Source: Phaeoceros laevis
Lineage: Eukaryota > Anthocerotophyta > Anthocerotopsida > Notothyladales
Direction: 5' to 3'
DNA: 36,346 nt
Assembly: GCA_049999765.1 (NCBI GenBank)
Contig: JBNGIQ010009121.1
Location: 1 to 36,346 of the forward strand
In this document: in pieces, positions 10,772 to 20,423 of the stretch
Position numbering within the stretch: the stretch's first letter is position 1
How the letters are laid out: each line of letters begins with the position of its first letter
Translations under genes and position numbers: made by a program
Notes under the pieces: model-generated
The model's database searches: none
What the model was told of the DNA's origin: nothing
What the model saw: the letters and a program-made list of their open reading frames with translations, nothing else

Positions 10772-10817
10772 CCCGTGGTCGCGCAGTCACGCAGTCCGCA
10801 GTCGTTCTAGCTCTCCC
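10772..10817 (-). repeat. Right terminal inverted repeat
   Basis: Read on the minus strand it begins GGGAGAGC and then has GACTGCG phrases, matching the left end at 7859-7905. Confidence 0.75.
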
Positions 10818-10828
10818 CTTTGATCATC
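10818..10828. repeat. Target-site duplication, right (CTTTGATCATC)
   Basis: Exact copy of 7848-7858. The retroelement ORF1 continues from here. Confidence 0.85.
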
Positions 10829-12026
10829 CCTTGGCCAGCAAAAGCCTCAAGATTTCTGAAGGCATGAAGAAGATCATGGAATCCACTAGAGACAAACAGA
10901 AGGCTGATGCACAGGCTTCAGCACAAGACGGGTGCCCAATTCCAACTACTCCTTCTCGCGACATTGAAGCTGAGGTTGAAAAATGGAACTTCAAAGTGTG
11001 GTCAGCCTGCAATGTGAATTTGCTTACCAACGAGCATGCGCACTTGGCAGATTCTGCTCAGACTCACTGACAGTGAGATCGACGCATGCCAGGAACGGGC
11101 CCTGACTGGGAATCTGATTCTTGCCAATCCGGTGAAGCTTGTTGCTTGACCATCCATGAAACACTTTGACGTGCCATGCCTCTATCGAACCCCGATAGCA
11201 GTTCGTTGTAAGGGATCGATGACCACGGGGCCACTCAAGAGGAAGGAGCTTGAAGAACATAACAAACTGTTATGGAACTGAACAGATCTTTTGCTAAGTG
11301 CATGTGCAAAGATCTGGGTCTTCCCAAGAGTGACGATGAGGAGAAGTGCGAAGCCTTCTATCTTGTGGTGGGATCACCTTGTGTTCTACATGGCCAACAA
11401 TCTCGAGGTTTTCTACCCTGAGGATGAGACTTTGGCCCTAAAATGGATGGCGTTCGCTATTTTCTTGACACTTCCTCCAAACCGAGAGGCAGGCAAGGCA
11501 CACATTAGTTTTCTATTCATCCGTGAGTGGATGTTAAAGGCTGGTAAGCAGTTGGCTAGGGATCCTGAGCAGCCGCTGCTTGCCGATGAGGGAGAAGATG
11601 CCGGACTGCGCTACATGGAGAAGTTGCTGAGGCCAGCTTCCTTTCCGGAGGAAGCCTACAAGAAAGAGAGGCTGCAGGCGACTGGGCGCAAGCCCAATTA
11701 CAAAAAGGGCAAGGATGGAGGCCGTGTGCAAGCACAGCGAGGCAGAGGTGAAACACTCGCTCGCCCCGTACAGCAGAGGTAGAGGTCGCGGCTTCTTCAC
11801 CCCACGAAAGCAGCAGGGAGTTGCCTCGGTGTCGTTCAAGCAGCCCATCGGACGTGGTGGTGCCACTCCTGCTTCTGGCGCATCTGGGGCTTCTGGATCA
11901 TCCGCTTCCGTGATAACGGATGGAGGCAACGACTCCAATGTCCCGGTGGACACAGTCACCTCTGGCAGGACTCTGCCGCGTTATGAGGCTTCCTTTGGTG
12001 GTAGGAACTTGGATATGGAGTGGTAG
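10829..12026 (+). pseudogene. Retroelement ORF1, copy 2, C-terminal part
   Basis: The ORF1 gene resumes after the inserted transposon. Blocks shared with copy 3 include S-E-G-M-K-(E/K)-I, CPxPxxPxRDIExxVxKWN, CNVNLL, RALTGNL, F-Y-M-A-N-N-L (copy 3: Y-Y-M-A-N-N-L), RYxEKLxxPAxFxEEA, an arginine-glycine stretch with F-F-x-x-R-K, and a C-terminal RTLPR...GRNL..EW just before the stop at 12024-12026. Frameshifts near 11045 and 11290-11380 and again near 11770 break the frame, so this copy cannot make a full protein. Read across frames, the order and spacing match copy 3, so the two ORF1 genes had the same length. The function is unknown; the basic RG-rich tail suggests nucleic-acid binding. Confidence 0.8.
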
Positions 12027-12071
12027 GCCTGATGCATAGTTCGGTTGTGCTCTGTCTTTTTGGTTTTTGTA

Positions 12072-12662
12072 GAGGCTACATCTACCAACGATGTGCTGCC
12101 GGATGACGAGGCACAAACTCCAACTCTGTCTATGGACATTAGAGGGAGCCTTTGCCTAGAGTCTAGTAAATGAAGGGACACTACCGGCTTCATACACATT
12201 GTGTATGAAAACCGCGCCCTCGAGTGGCTGTCTGTGAAGCGTCTTTTTTGTGATGTCTTCAAGCATGAAAGTGTAGAAATGCAAGAAGACGTAGGTAATT
12301 TGATGTTTGGCTGGAAATATCATCGTAGTCTACTGTCGTTTGTATACATACCTAAAAGTGTGTTCATGGGTTTTGACATTAATGACCCCGTATGTATGAC
12401 GAAATGTGTATGTATGGCTGCCAACGATTGCACAACTTTTTGGATCCTGAAACTGCAGACAGCACTCTGGAGGGACAAGGAACTTTGGCAGGAATGCATG
12501 TGCAAACCATGGACACTGCTATTATCAGACACCTAGGTTTGCGAAACGCCTTGTCCAAAGGTTTAACCACATCCCTCTCAAGCCCTCATCCATAGTTGAT
12601 GCCGTCCTTGTCTTAGAGGAAGCAATGAATGATGTGATCCAATTCCTGAAAAGTAGAAAGCA
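12072..12662 (+). pseudogene. PLE reverse transcriptase, copy 2, N-terminal fragment
   Basis: Similar in order and content to the start of the copy 3 RT ORF. Shared blocks are F-(I/V)-H-I-(V/L)-Y, RAxEW(L/I)SVxxLF, GWKYHxS and FDIN, followed in another frame by the H-x-R-T-M-D-like block, the lysine-glycine (K-G-L) motif and HIPLxPS. It starts after GGTTTTTGTAG, a 3' splice-site-like sequence at the same place and phase as in copy 3. It carries a TGA near 12167 and a frameshift near 12430. It ends at about 12662, where the LTR of the minus-strand copia element begins, so the catalytic part of this RT is missing here. Confidence 0.72.
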
Positions 12663-12940
12663 TGGTAGACTTTCTAGTCTGGGATCGATTAGATGCACAC
12701 AATTAGTAGGAAAGACAAGATAATAGATTAGACGTGGCCAATGTGGCCTTAAGCCAGGAGAGAGAGTGGGTGCACCAGTTCTTCGGTGGTGGATGTCGGT
12801 TAGGGTTGCGACCCTTGTGTAATGACACGACTCTATGAAACGCTCCCAGCGTTTCATACCCCCGGCTTATGCCCTAAAATTAAATAATTAATTAAGTCTG
12901 GCTATTTAAATGATAACCTAACTATTCATGCATTTCCACA
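12663..12940 (-). mobile_element. Copia 3' LTR (minus strand)
   Basis: On the minus strand a purine-rich tract (AAGTGGGAG) is directly followed by TGTGGAAATG, a typical copia 3' LTR start. The plus-strand start at TGGTAGAC (12663) gives the required TG...CA ends and a length of about 278 bp, close to where retroelement coding similarity stops. The left boundary is inferred; the possible 5-bp target AAGCA (12658-12662) cannot be checked because the 5' LTR is not in the sequence (probably in the 400-N gap or beyond). Confidence 0.6.
12834..12858. other. Perfect 11-bp inverted repeat in the LTR
   Basis: TATGAAACGCT at 12834-12844 and its exact complement AGCGTTTCATA at 12848-12858 with a 3-base loop. 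It could be a hairpin in LTR RNA or a palindromic protein-binding site. Confidence 0.8.
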
Positions 12941-12950
12941 CTCCCACTTA
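12941..12950 (-). other. Copia polypurine tract
   Basis: Minus-strand TAAGTGGGAG directly before the LTR start TGTGG. It is the usual primer for plus-strand DNA synthesis in copia elements. Confidence 0.65.
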
Positions 12951-13030
12951 GCCAGAACTTCGTTAATTCTTCACGTCTCGCCGGTTTCGATCTGCAGCTA
13001 GGGTTTTTGTTTGCGCTTACGGCCGCCGCC

Positions 13031-13465
13031 ATGGATTCCACCGCTGATGGCCAGGTTCAAGTCGCTTGCGTGCTGTTGCTGGCCATCGTGCTGGTCCTTC
13101 TTGCGCTCCGTCGGCGGAAGCCCTGCTCTTTATGCATTGAATTTGCAAATTTGCACAGCGCTGAGGCTGGCCTGGAGGCAGCGCACGCTCATTGGAGGCG
13201 GCTGCAGGGTTTAACTCAACTTGTACCAGATGCGCCCTTTAGAATGCTTCCAAATTGCATGGACTGCTTCTTGTACGTTGGATTAGACTTCACAGGTGAG
13301 GGGCGACTCATTCTCCGCTATGGTGAGCCGCCACAGGCTTCTGCAAGTTGCTTGCTGCTGGTTTCCTTCTGTTTTGACGAAGTTCTGACCCTTTTTCTGC
13401 CTTGCGCAGAACCCTGGTACATTTGCTCCACCAAGATGCCAAAACGCCGCTTCCAGAGCAGCTAG
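13031..13465 (+). CDS. Antisense ORF in copia: small single-pass membrane protein
   Basis: An ATG in a strong plant context (GCCGCCGCCATGG) opens a 144-residue frame running opposite to the copia genes, between the copia RNase H and its 3' LTR. Residues of about 10-27 form a single hydrophobic helix (V-L-L-L-A-I-V-L-V-L-L-A-L) followed by R-R-R-K, as in a signal anchor with a cytosolic basic flank. The rest is cysteine-rich and of no family I recognise. Good splice signals, ACAG|GTGAGG at 13295/13296 and TTGCGCAG|AA at 13409/13410, mark a 114-bp in-frame intron, so spliced (106 residues) and unspliced (144 residues) forms end alike. A TATTTAAAT box at 12903 in the LTR could drive it. This may be a captured host gene fragment. 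Expression is unproven. Confidence 0.5.
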   Translation: MDSTADGQVQVACVLLLAIVLVLLALRRRKPCSLCIEFANLHSAEAGLEAAHAHWRRLQGLTQLVPDAPFRMLPNCMDCFLYVGLDFTGEGRLILRYGEPPQASASCLLLVSFCFDEVLTLFLPCAEPWYICSTKMPKRRFQSS

Positions 13466-13529
13466 CTTGCAGTCCTGAAGATATGAATGAAGACTTGCAA
13501 GTGCTGACCTCGTGGGTGGTTCCTTGGTG

Positions 13530-15327
13530 CTATTTTCCTACTGCCAGGCCTAGTGCTCTACAAAATTTATCATGTTTATCTTTCGCTAAGGCTTTGGTTA
13601 GCAGGTCCGACACATTGTCGTTGGTAGGCACATACTCTAGAGTAGCCTGCCCATTTAGTAGCACCTGTCTAATGAAGTGATGCTTCACTTCTATATGTTT
13701 GGTTCTTGCATGCATGATAGGATTTTGCGCTAGTGCTATAGCAGACTGATTGTCACACAACAGAAGTGTGGGTGAAGTCTGGGTTTCACCTAGTGAGGAG
13801 AGCAGCTCCCTTGCATACACTATGTCTTGGGCAGCTGTAGCTGTGGCAGCGTACTCTGCCTCTGTAGAAGAGAGGGCCACGACCTGCTGTTTCTTGGAGT
13901 ACCAGGAAATTACTGTAGCATCATACTCATGTTCTCCCAGCAGCAGGCAATTGGCCGATATGGATCTCCGAGTATCGGCATCTGCTGCCCAATCCGCGTC
14001 ATAGAAGCAAGTTAGCAACTCCCACTGCATATGACAAGTCTGGTCTTGTCCAGTTCCTACAATAGATCAAGGAGCACACAGCTGGTCTGTATGGGACCTT
14101 GTCCATTTGTTGTCTCTCTACTTCTGTCTTAGGCGACTGCTCTGTACTTAGCTTCTCTCCAACCGCCATGGGCGTTGCAGCAGGTTTACACTCCATCATT
14201 CTATATCTTGCTAACACTTGGCTTATATATTGAGCCTGATGAATGAGTACAGTGTGTTGTGCTAGGTTTTGGAGGATCTCTATGCCAAGAAACCAAGTAA
14301 GCTTACCCAAGCCGGTCATGGAGAATTCAGAGGTAAGGAAGGCCTTGACTTTGGCCATTATTTCCGGGTTGCTGGCAATAAGAACATCATCATCTACATA
14401 GAGGGCTAGAAAAACAATGCCATTCTTGTCCTCCAACTTATACACATTGGAGTCAGATTCTGATTGCACAAAACCTTACTGCTTAAGGTATGCATCAATC
14501 CGTTTGTACCAAGCTCTTGGGGACTGCTTCAGTCCATAAATAGTCTTGATCAGCTTGCATACCTTTGCTGGTTGCTTGGGGTCTACAAACCCTTCTGGTT
14601 GGCTCATAAAGATTGTCTCTTCCAAGGTTCCGTTCAAGAAAGCTGTTTTTACGTCCATGTGTTCCATGGCGTAATCCCGTTGTGCTGCTATTGCAAACAG
14701 TGTGCGTACTGAAGTTGCCCTGACTACTGGAGAGAAGGTCTCAGTGTAGTCTAATCCTTCCACCTGACTATACCCCCTTGCCACAAGTCGGGCCTTATAC
14801 CGTGCTATGCTTCCGTCCGCAGCAAGCTTCTTCTTGAATACCCACTTACAGGTCACCGGTTTTCTTCCCGGAGGTAAGTCAACAAGTTCCCAAGTTCCAT
14901 TATCTAGCAAGGATTGGTATTCAGAGCCTATTGCAGCAGTCCACTTTGCTGCTTCTGGTCCACTGACAGCTTCTCGGTATGATTGAGGCTCGCCCAAACT
15001 ATCAGGTGCACTATCATCCTGTACCAAGAAGGAGCTATAGGTAAGTGGTGGTGTTACCCACTCATTGGGTGAAGCAGTGTGCCTCCTACTACTTCGCCTT
15101 GCACCCTCAGCTGGTGGAGCTGCTTCCACTTGCACTCCAGAAGACTGTCCTTGTTCAGTCTGTATTTCAGCAGCCTCGTGGTGACTGCCTGCATGAGTAT
15201 CCTCTGTATCCTCCGCACTTTCATTGTCAGCCACTGTCTCAGCTTGAGTGTTATTGAAAGATTCTCCATCTTCGTCATCCGGGAAGACACTTGCTGAATA
15301 GTTTCCAACTACTGCAGGTATGTGCAC
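13530..15327 (-). pseudogene. Copia pol: reverse transcriptase and RNase H (broken)
   Basis: On the minus strand, 15327 to 14476 encodes the start of a Ty1/copia RT: W-K-W-V-F-K-K-K-like, R-Y-K-A-R-L-V-A-R-G-(Y/F), T-F-S-P-V-V, A-F-L-N-G-x-L-x-E and Y-G-L-K-Q-S-P-R-A-W motifs. A TAA at 14473-14475 cuts the frame; it continues in phase with the catalytic YVDD and the T-R-P-D-L-S-Y-A-V motif. About 60 residues usually found between this motif and RNase H are missing, and the frame changes. RNase H follows (14030-13530) with A-D-W-A-A-D, S-S-T-E-A-E-Y, C-D-N-Q-S-A and H-I-E-V-K-H-H-F-I-R. The stop codon, the deletion and a frameshift at the integrase junction make this copy inactive. Confidence 0.93.
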
Positions 15328-16784
15328 ATGCTGTGTTGTAGTACTTGTGTGCTGAGGATTTCCTCACTGTTTTCTCCTTCTGACATCTCACTTGTGGAGG
15401 CCTCATGTGCAGGGATCCGCTCTGTGAGCTCAGATTGCGGTGCGAGCAATGACAGCTCATCAAATATCACGCTCCGACAATGTGTTATGCTTCTGGTACT
15501 GGGGTCCATCAATTTGTACCCCTTGATTCCTTCCGTATAGCCAACAAACACGTACTTGCGGGCCTTGTAGTCGAGCTTGACTCGCTGATCCTCCGCCAGG
15601 TGAGCATATGCTGTTGCACCGAAAATTCTGAGGTGATTGATTCTCGGCTTGTGATTTGTCCAGCGCTCATATGGTGTTGCACCAGTGAATGCGCTGGTAG
15701 GAACCCTGTTCCTAATGTACACAGCTGTACATACAGCTTCGGCCCAGTATCCTCTCGAGAGGCATGCCTGCTGAAGCATTGCTTTGGCTGATTCCTGTGT
15801 GTGCCGGTTTGAGATTTCAGCAATAGGGTTTTGTGCTGATGTGTATGGAGTTGTCAGCTGCCTGGCTATGCCTTCTCCCTTGCAGAAACTGGCGAAAGCA
15901 TCTGAAATGTACTCGCCTCCGTTATCACTCCTCAAGGTTTTAAGCAGCTGGCCTGTCTGCCTTTGTGCAAACATAACAAACTCCATGAAGCAGTCCAGAG
16001 TCTGACTCTTCTGTTTGATGGGGTACACCACCGTGTATCGGCTCCAGTCATCTATAAATGACAAGAAATATCTGGCTCCACCGAGTGACATTGTGGACAT
16101 GGGTCCACAGATATCCGTATGTACAAGCTCCAGGAGCTTGGTAGAACGTGTTGGGTTGTTGTCTTTGTATGGAGCTCGGTGGTGTTTACCAAACACGCAT
16201 GCCTCACAGAAGGGCTTCTCCATGGACTTCATCTGGAATTTTTCCCGGTAAAGTGTGTCACTCTTGGCCATCAGGTTTAATTTGTCAAAGTTTGTATGTC
16301 CTAAACGAGCATGCCACAGCCTGGCATCTCGCTCATCTTTCTGTGCTTGTGTCAGATTTGCCACGGGTCTGACATGTCCATACCCGAGATCCAGCTTGTA
16401 CATGTTATGTTCTGGTGTACCTATTGCAAACAATTCTGATTTGTTTGCCTGGTCAATTATATGGCACTGGCCATTTGCACACATGGTGCTTAATTTGTGC
16501 TGTATGTCTAGCAGGTAGACTGACACTAAATTCTTGACCAGGGTTGGTACATGCAGAACTTCTAATAGGACTTCAACTCTTCCAGTCGTGGACTGAACAG
16601 GGACCTTGCCTATTCCTTTAATGGGCAGACCCCAATCGTCACCAAGTAGCACAACCTGACCACTTGGCATTTTTCTGTACTCTGAGAATGCTGATCTGGT
16701 ATGACAAATATGTGACGATGCCCCTGAATCGAGGTACCAAGCATGCCTGAATTGTGGTGTAGACACCATGTAAACTGCTAGAAC
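15309..16784 (-). pseudogene. Copia gag-pol middle: protease and integrase
   Basis: The minus-strand frame runs unbroken from the 400-N gap to 15309. It holds the aspartic protease motif W-Y-L-D-S-G-A-S-S-H, an H-H-C-C integrase zinc site (H-A-R-L-G-H ... C-E-A-C), and the integrase catalytic core with D in H-T-D-I-C-G-P, D in L-R-S-D-N-G-G-E-Y and E in I-A-E-I-S-N-R-H. The last differs from the common G-I-A-E-R-x-N-R but keeps the glutamate. The C-terminal G-Y-x-E-G-x-K-G-Y-K-L region is also present. The frame ends near 15309-15327 where the RT frame begins in another phase. Gag would lie to the right, in the gap, and is not seen. Confidence 0.93.
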
Positions 16785-17184
16785 NNNNNNNNNNNNNNNN
16801 NNNNNNNNNNNNNNNNNNNNNNNNNNNNNNNNNNNNNNNNNNNNNNNNNNNNNNNNNNNNNNNNNNNNNNNNNNNNNNNNNNNNNNNNNNNNNNNNNNNN
16901 NNNNNNNNNNNNNNNNNNNNNNNNNNNNNNNNNNNNNNNNNNNNNNNNNNNNNNNNNNNNNNNNNNNNNNNNNNNNNNNNNNNNNNNNNNNNNNNNNNNN
17001 NNNNNNNNNNNNNNNNNNNNNNNNNNNNNNNNNNNNNNNNNNNNNNNNNNNNNNNNNNNNNNNNNNNNNNNNNNNNNNNNNNNNNNNNNNNNNNNNNNNN
17101 NNNNNNNNNNNNNNNNNNNNNNNNNNNNNNNNNNNNNNNNNNNNNNNNNNNNNNNNNNNNNNNNNNNNNNNNNNNNNNNNNNNN
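16785..17184. other. Assembly gap (400 N)
   Basis: Four hundred N bases. They hide the copia gag region, very likely its 5' LTR, and the left part of the 94-bp repeat that starts at 17185. The real length is unknown. Confidence 0.99.
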
Positions 17185-17278
17185 AGCTACCTGATACTCC
17201 TGCCCACATTCTAGCTCTCCTCCACCCTTCTCCTTCCTCCTCCTTCTTCTTCCTGCCTTGCGCAATCCTGTCTCATTC
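17185..17278 (+). repeat. 94-bp direct repeat, left copy (pLTR or target duplication)
   Basis: Ninety-four bases starting AGCTACCTGATACTCC and ending CTGTCTCATTC, pyrimidine-rich in the middle. They recur at 24027-24120 with one visible difference. The left edge touches the gap, so the repeat may be longer. The two copies bracket retroelement copy 3. Confidence 0.9.
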
Positions 17279-18761
17279 CGACTCCCCTCCCTGCCTTACA
17301 GCTCTGTCCCTCTGTGCCACACGTACAGCTCCCCTCCCCACCTGCAGTCTGATGTGCTAAGCCTCTGAGAGTTTGCATTCACTATCAGCACAAGGTTTTC
17401 TTGTGTTCAAACTTTGGTGGCAGTAAAGAGTGACGGCTCTTGACAGAATGTCTCAACAGGTGCTGGCATTCTACCTTGTCATATTTGTGTTACAAGCAAA
17501 GTTTGCTCATTCCACGACCTTTGCCTCTAGCACCAGTCTTAGCTTCGCTTGATGTTGTTCTTTGTTGAATTCGCTGTCTGCCTGCAAGTCATTAAGTAAC
17601 TCCTAACTCTGGACTGGCTGACTGCAAGGTCGGAAAGCTTAAAGAATGGACTACATACCCGGCCAGTTTTGTTCTGTGATCTCTTGGACACATGTTGTCC
17701 TCGGAACCATAGCACATTGACATCAGTGGTATTTTTGGCACATGTTGCCTCTAGTACCAATGCAGGCCAAGGTTACCTACTGAAACTTGTATGCTATGAT
17801 TTCGATTTCCGCAATGCTTAAATTGTACACAAGTCTTGCAGGAACCAGGTCTACCAACACAGCTGCTAGAAACCTGGTCAAGGAAAGCCCTTTGGTACTG
17901 ATGAAGGGGGGCTGGAGGTTTGCTCTCACCCGGCAAATACCTGCCCGACTGTTTTTGCGGTTGCTGGACAAGCCTGGTGACCTCTGTCCTCGCAGCACGC
18001 AGTGTACACTTACAGCTACTCCATTTGCTGCTATCTGTTCCGTTAGATAGTAGCTGTGGATAGCACATGCTTCAAGAAAAATAATGGCTCAGTCTGGCAT
18101 CACAATGGATTGTTCCATTGCTGATTCAGCAATCCAGCCTTACAACGTCAGCTATTCTACTCGTACTATCCTTATAAAGACATTTCTTTTGAGTTACTTT
18201 CTACGTACCTTGTTCAGTTGAGCTGCAGGCATGATTCTGGCTCCACTCCGTTCCAAGTACCTTGGGCAAACATACTTCGAGGCTATACAGTCGCCTCAGT
18301 CTGTCTTGCCGTAAACAAGGAAACTATCATACATACAGTACCGGGTTCTCTCCCGCTGCTCCTTGCGTTTCTCAAAAATATCGTTTGCCGATCCACCTTC
18401 AGGCAGTCTATGTTTGATGATCGCACAAGTTACAATCATCTTACACTGACACGCCACATCGAAGGACTTCACGGCCACCTCAAGTCCGCCCCTCTGGGTC
18501 ACTTCAAGCCTTGCTGGCTACCCAAACAGATCGCCTATGGTTCCTCCTGCTGGCCATGAAATGACTTAGCTCGCCCTTGCAATGTCAGGACCCCGAATCT
18601 GGGGCAATGCTTCATACTAAGCTTACATTTCGTTTTTTTAAAAAAAAACGTATGTACGTATGTACCAGGAACACGCTGCCATGACTTGAAGACAGCTTGG
18701 TCGCTGCCTTTCCTGTTCACGCTTTGGCATTCAGCTAATACATTTTCTCTGGACCTGACAG
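17279..18761 (+). other. Leader region of retroelement copy 3
   Basis: No ORF with recognisable content. It includes a TATAAAG box near 18171, about 590 bp before the ORF1 exon, a near-perfect CG-T7-A9-CG inverted repeat at 18631-18650, a TATGTACG run at 18650-18665, and a pyrimidine tract ending CTGACAG at 18761, the likely 3' splice site. A 113-residue open frame at 18218-18559 lacks an ATG start and similarity to the other copies; I leave it unassigned. The region is probably 5' untranslated sequence, promoter and intron. Confidence 0.45.
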
Positions 18762-20372
18762 GAAGACGCAGTTTGGCATGATGATCTCAAAGCCTTGGGA
18801 TACCCAGGCTTTGATGGAGGACCTATACCATCACCAGCTGTCCAGGCAGTCATTGCCACCATCGACTGCTTGGAATTCCACGCCCTCGTAATCGAGTTGG
18901 ACAAACAAGCGTCCGAGAACGCCAACTCAGATGGGACTCCTCCCTTGCTGATTGATCTCCTGGCTTTTGACGACTGGGTCAAGCTAGCCGGCACTTGCCT
19001 AGAGGATCCTGCGGCGGGACTTGAAAGGCTGAGAAAAGTCCACAGCTTACTGCCCCAGTTTGTAATTGATGACGACATCAACACTGAGGAGGCCGCAAAG
19101 CTTAAGGCACTCTTGGCTACAGCATTTAGCCTGTCACTGGATACGCACACCGAGACGCCATGCTTCAAGGAGGCGGGAACATTCAAACATCCTTTGGCAA
19201 ACAAACGTTGCCGCTCGTCAGAAGGAATGAAGGAGATCTTGAACAGGACCTCGCACGAAAACGACAGAGCTCACCTGCAGGAGCAGTGCCCGGTTCCTTC
19301 ATACGCTCCACGTGATATCGAGACTGATGTAGGCAAGTGGAATCACCGAATCTGGGCTGGCTGTAACGTCAACCTACTTGCTCCCATGAGCGTGGAGACC
19401 TGGCAACGTCTGGGCTACCTCTCCGAGGTAGAAGTCATTGCATGTCGGGACAGAGCCCTCACCGGCAACCTCTGCATAGCTAACCCTGTGCGCATGGGAG
19501 GTGGGCTTGAAATGGCCATGTTCGACATCAATTGCATCTATGACCAACCCATGACTGGACGTTGCAAAGGCCATCTGCAAACTGGGCACAAACGAAAGGA
19601 GGAAGAACGGCATGTGAAGGAGTTTTGGAACTGGAACCGTTCTTTCATGAAATGTGCATGTGAGCACAACGCGGCACCTAAGGGCAAGAAGGGCAAATGC
19701 AATGCTGGTGTCCTGTGGTTCGACCACATGGTATACTACATGGCAAATAATTTGGACCTGTTCTTCGCTAATGAGCCCACTCTCGAGTTGCAGTGGAGTG
19801 CATTCTTGGTGTTCCTCACGTTGCAAACAAACAGAGAGCTTGTCAAGGCCTAGATCACCTTCATTTATATCAGGGAAATGATTATGAAGGCTGCTACACA
19901 GTTTGCAAAGGACCCTAATGCGGAGCTCATCCCTGAATATGGCCAGGACCCTGGCCCGCGGTACATAGAAAAACTCGTCAAGCCTGCAACCTTCACGGAA
20001 GAGGCTATCAGATCCGACCGTGTCAAGCTCTTTGGGCCCAAACCCAAGTATAAGAGCTCAAAGGACAGTAACGGCCAGGACCAAGTTCGCACATCTGGAC
20101 ACCGGGGTCGGGGCAGGCAGCAGTTGGCGCCCTAGGCGAACGGAGGCCGCGCTAAGTTCTTCTCACAGCGCAAACCTCCCAGCAACAAACCCCTCGGCAT
20201 GATGCGCGCACCGACCACCCCGACGACTGCCACGGCATCTGCGTCCACTTCTGCTGCCTCCGGGCTGACAAACGAGGGTGCAAGGGGAGATGCGGCAACT
20301 GTCCAGTCCGCCAGGACTCTTCCACGCTTTGTAGAAGGGTTTGAAGGCAGAAACTTGTCTAAGGAATGGTAG
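18762..20372 (+). CDS. Retroelement ORF1, copy 3 (536 codons, two in-frame TAGs)
   Basis: The most complete ORF1. It starts after a 3' splice-site-like CTGACAG, as in copies 1 and 2, and ends at a TAG (20370-20372) right after the conserved GRNL..EW tail. Conserved blocks in order: WHDDLKALGYP and IPSPAVQAV near the start; DDWVKLA at about residues 73-79; CPVP...RDIE...KWN at about 180-200; CNVNLL; RALTGNL; a C-x-C-x-H ... C cluster near residues 300-320; YYMANNL; RYIEKL near residue 405; and a basic, RG-rich tail. Two codons, at 19851-19853 and 20133-20135, are TAG; everything else is open. I recognise no known domain. The conserved Cys/His residues, basic tail and position before an RT suggest a Gag-like RNA-binding protein; that is inference. 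Confidence 0.75.
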
Positions 20373-20423
20373 GGTAGGTAGACTGTCGAGTTCTCACTGC
20401 TGTGTGCTTGGCTTGCATGCCAG

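Larger units (their letters stand above)
7859..10817. mobile_element. Non-autonomous TIR DNA transposon inside ORF1 copy 2
   Basis: The 2,959-bp insert is flanked by an 11-bp target duplication and has imperfect terminal inverted repeats of about 45 bp. Both ends, read inward, start with GGGAG and contain repeated phrases such as GACTGCGCGAC. No transposase ORF is present. The interior is made of tandem repeats, with CCCTAAA-type motifs near both ends. A target duplication of 9-11 bp is usual for Mutator-like elements (MULEs); the repeated GACTGCG phrases inside the ends also recall Kyakuja-Dileera-Zisupton elements, which usually duplicate 8 bp. I favour a MULE-like call, but the superfamily is not settled. 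The boundaries are firm because the host ORF1 is continuous in sequence on both sides. Confidence 0.82.

Noticed and set aside
18218-18559. 113-codon frame in the leader of copy 3
   Set aside because: No ATG at its start, no counterpart upstream of copies 1 or 2, and no recognisable domain.
20369-20423. Short intron fusing ORF1 to the RT
   Set aside because: A TG|GTAGGG donor and a CCAG acceptor exist, but joining them creates a stop codon, and the segment is only about 54 bp. I kept only the conserved acceptor.
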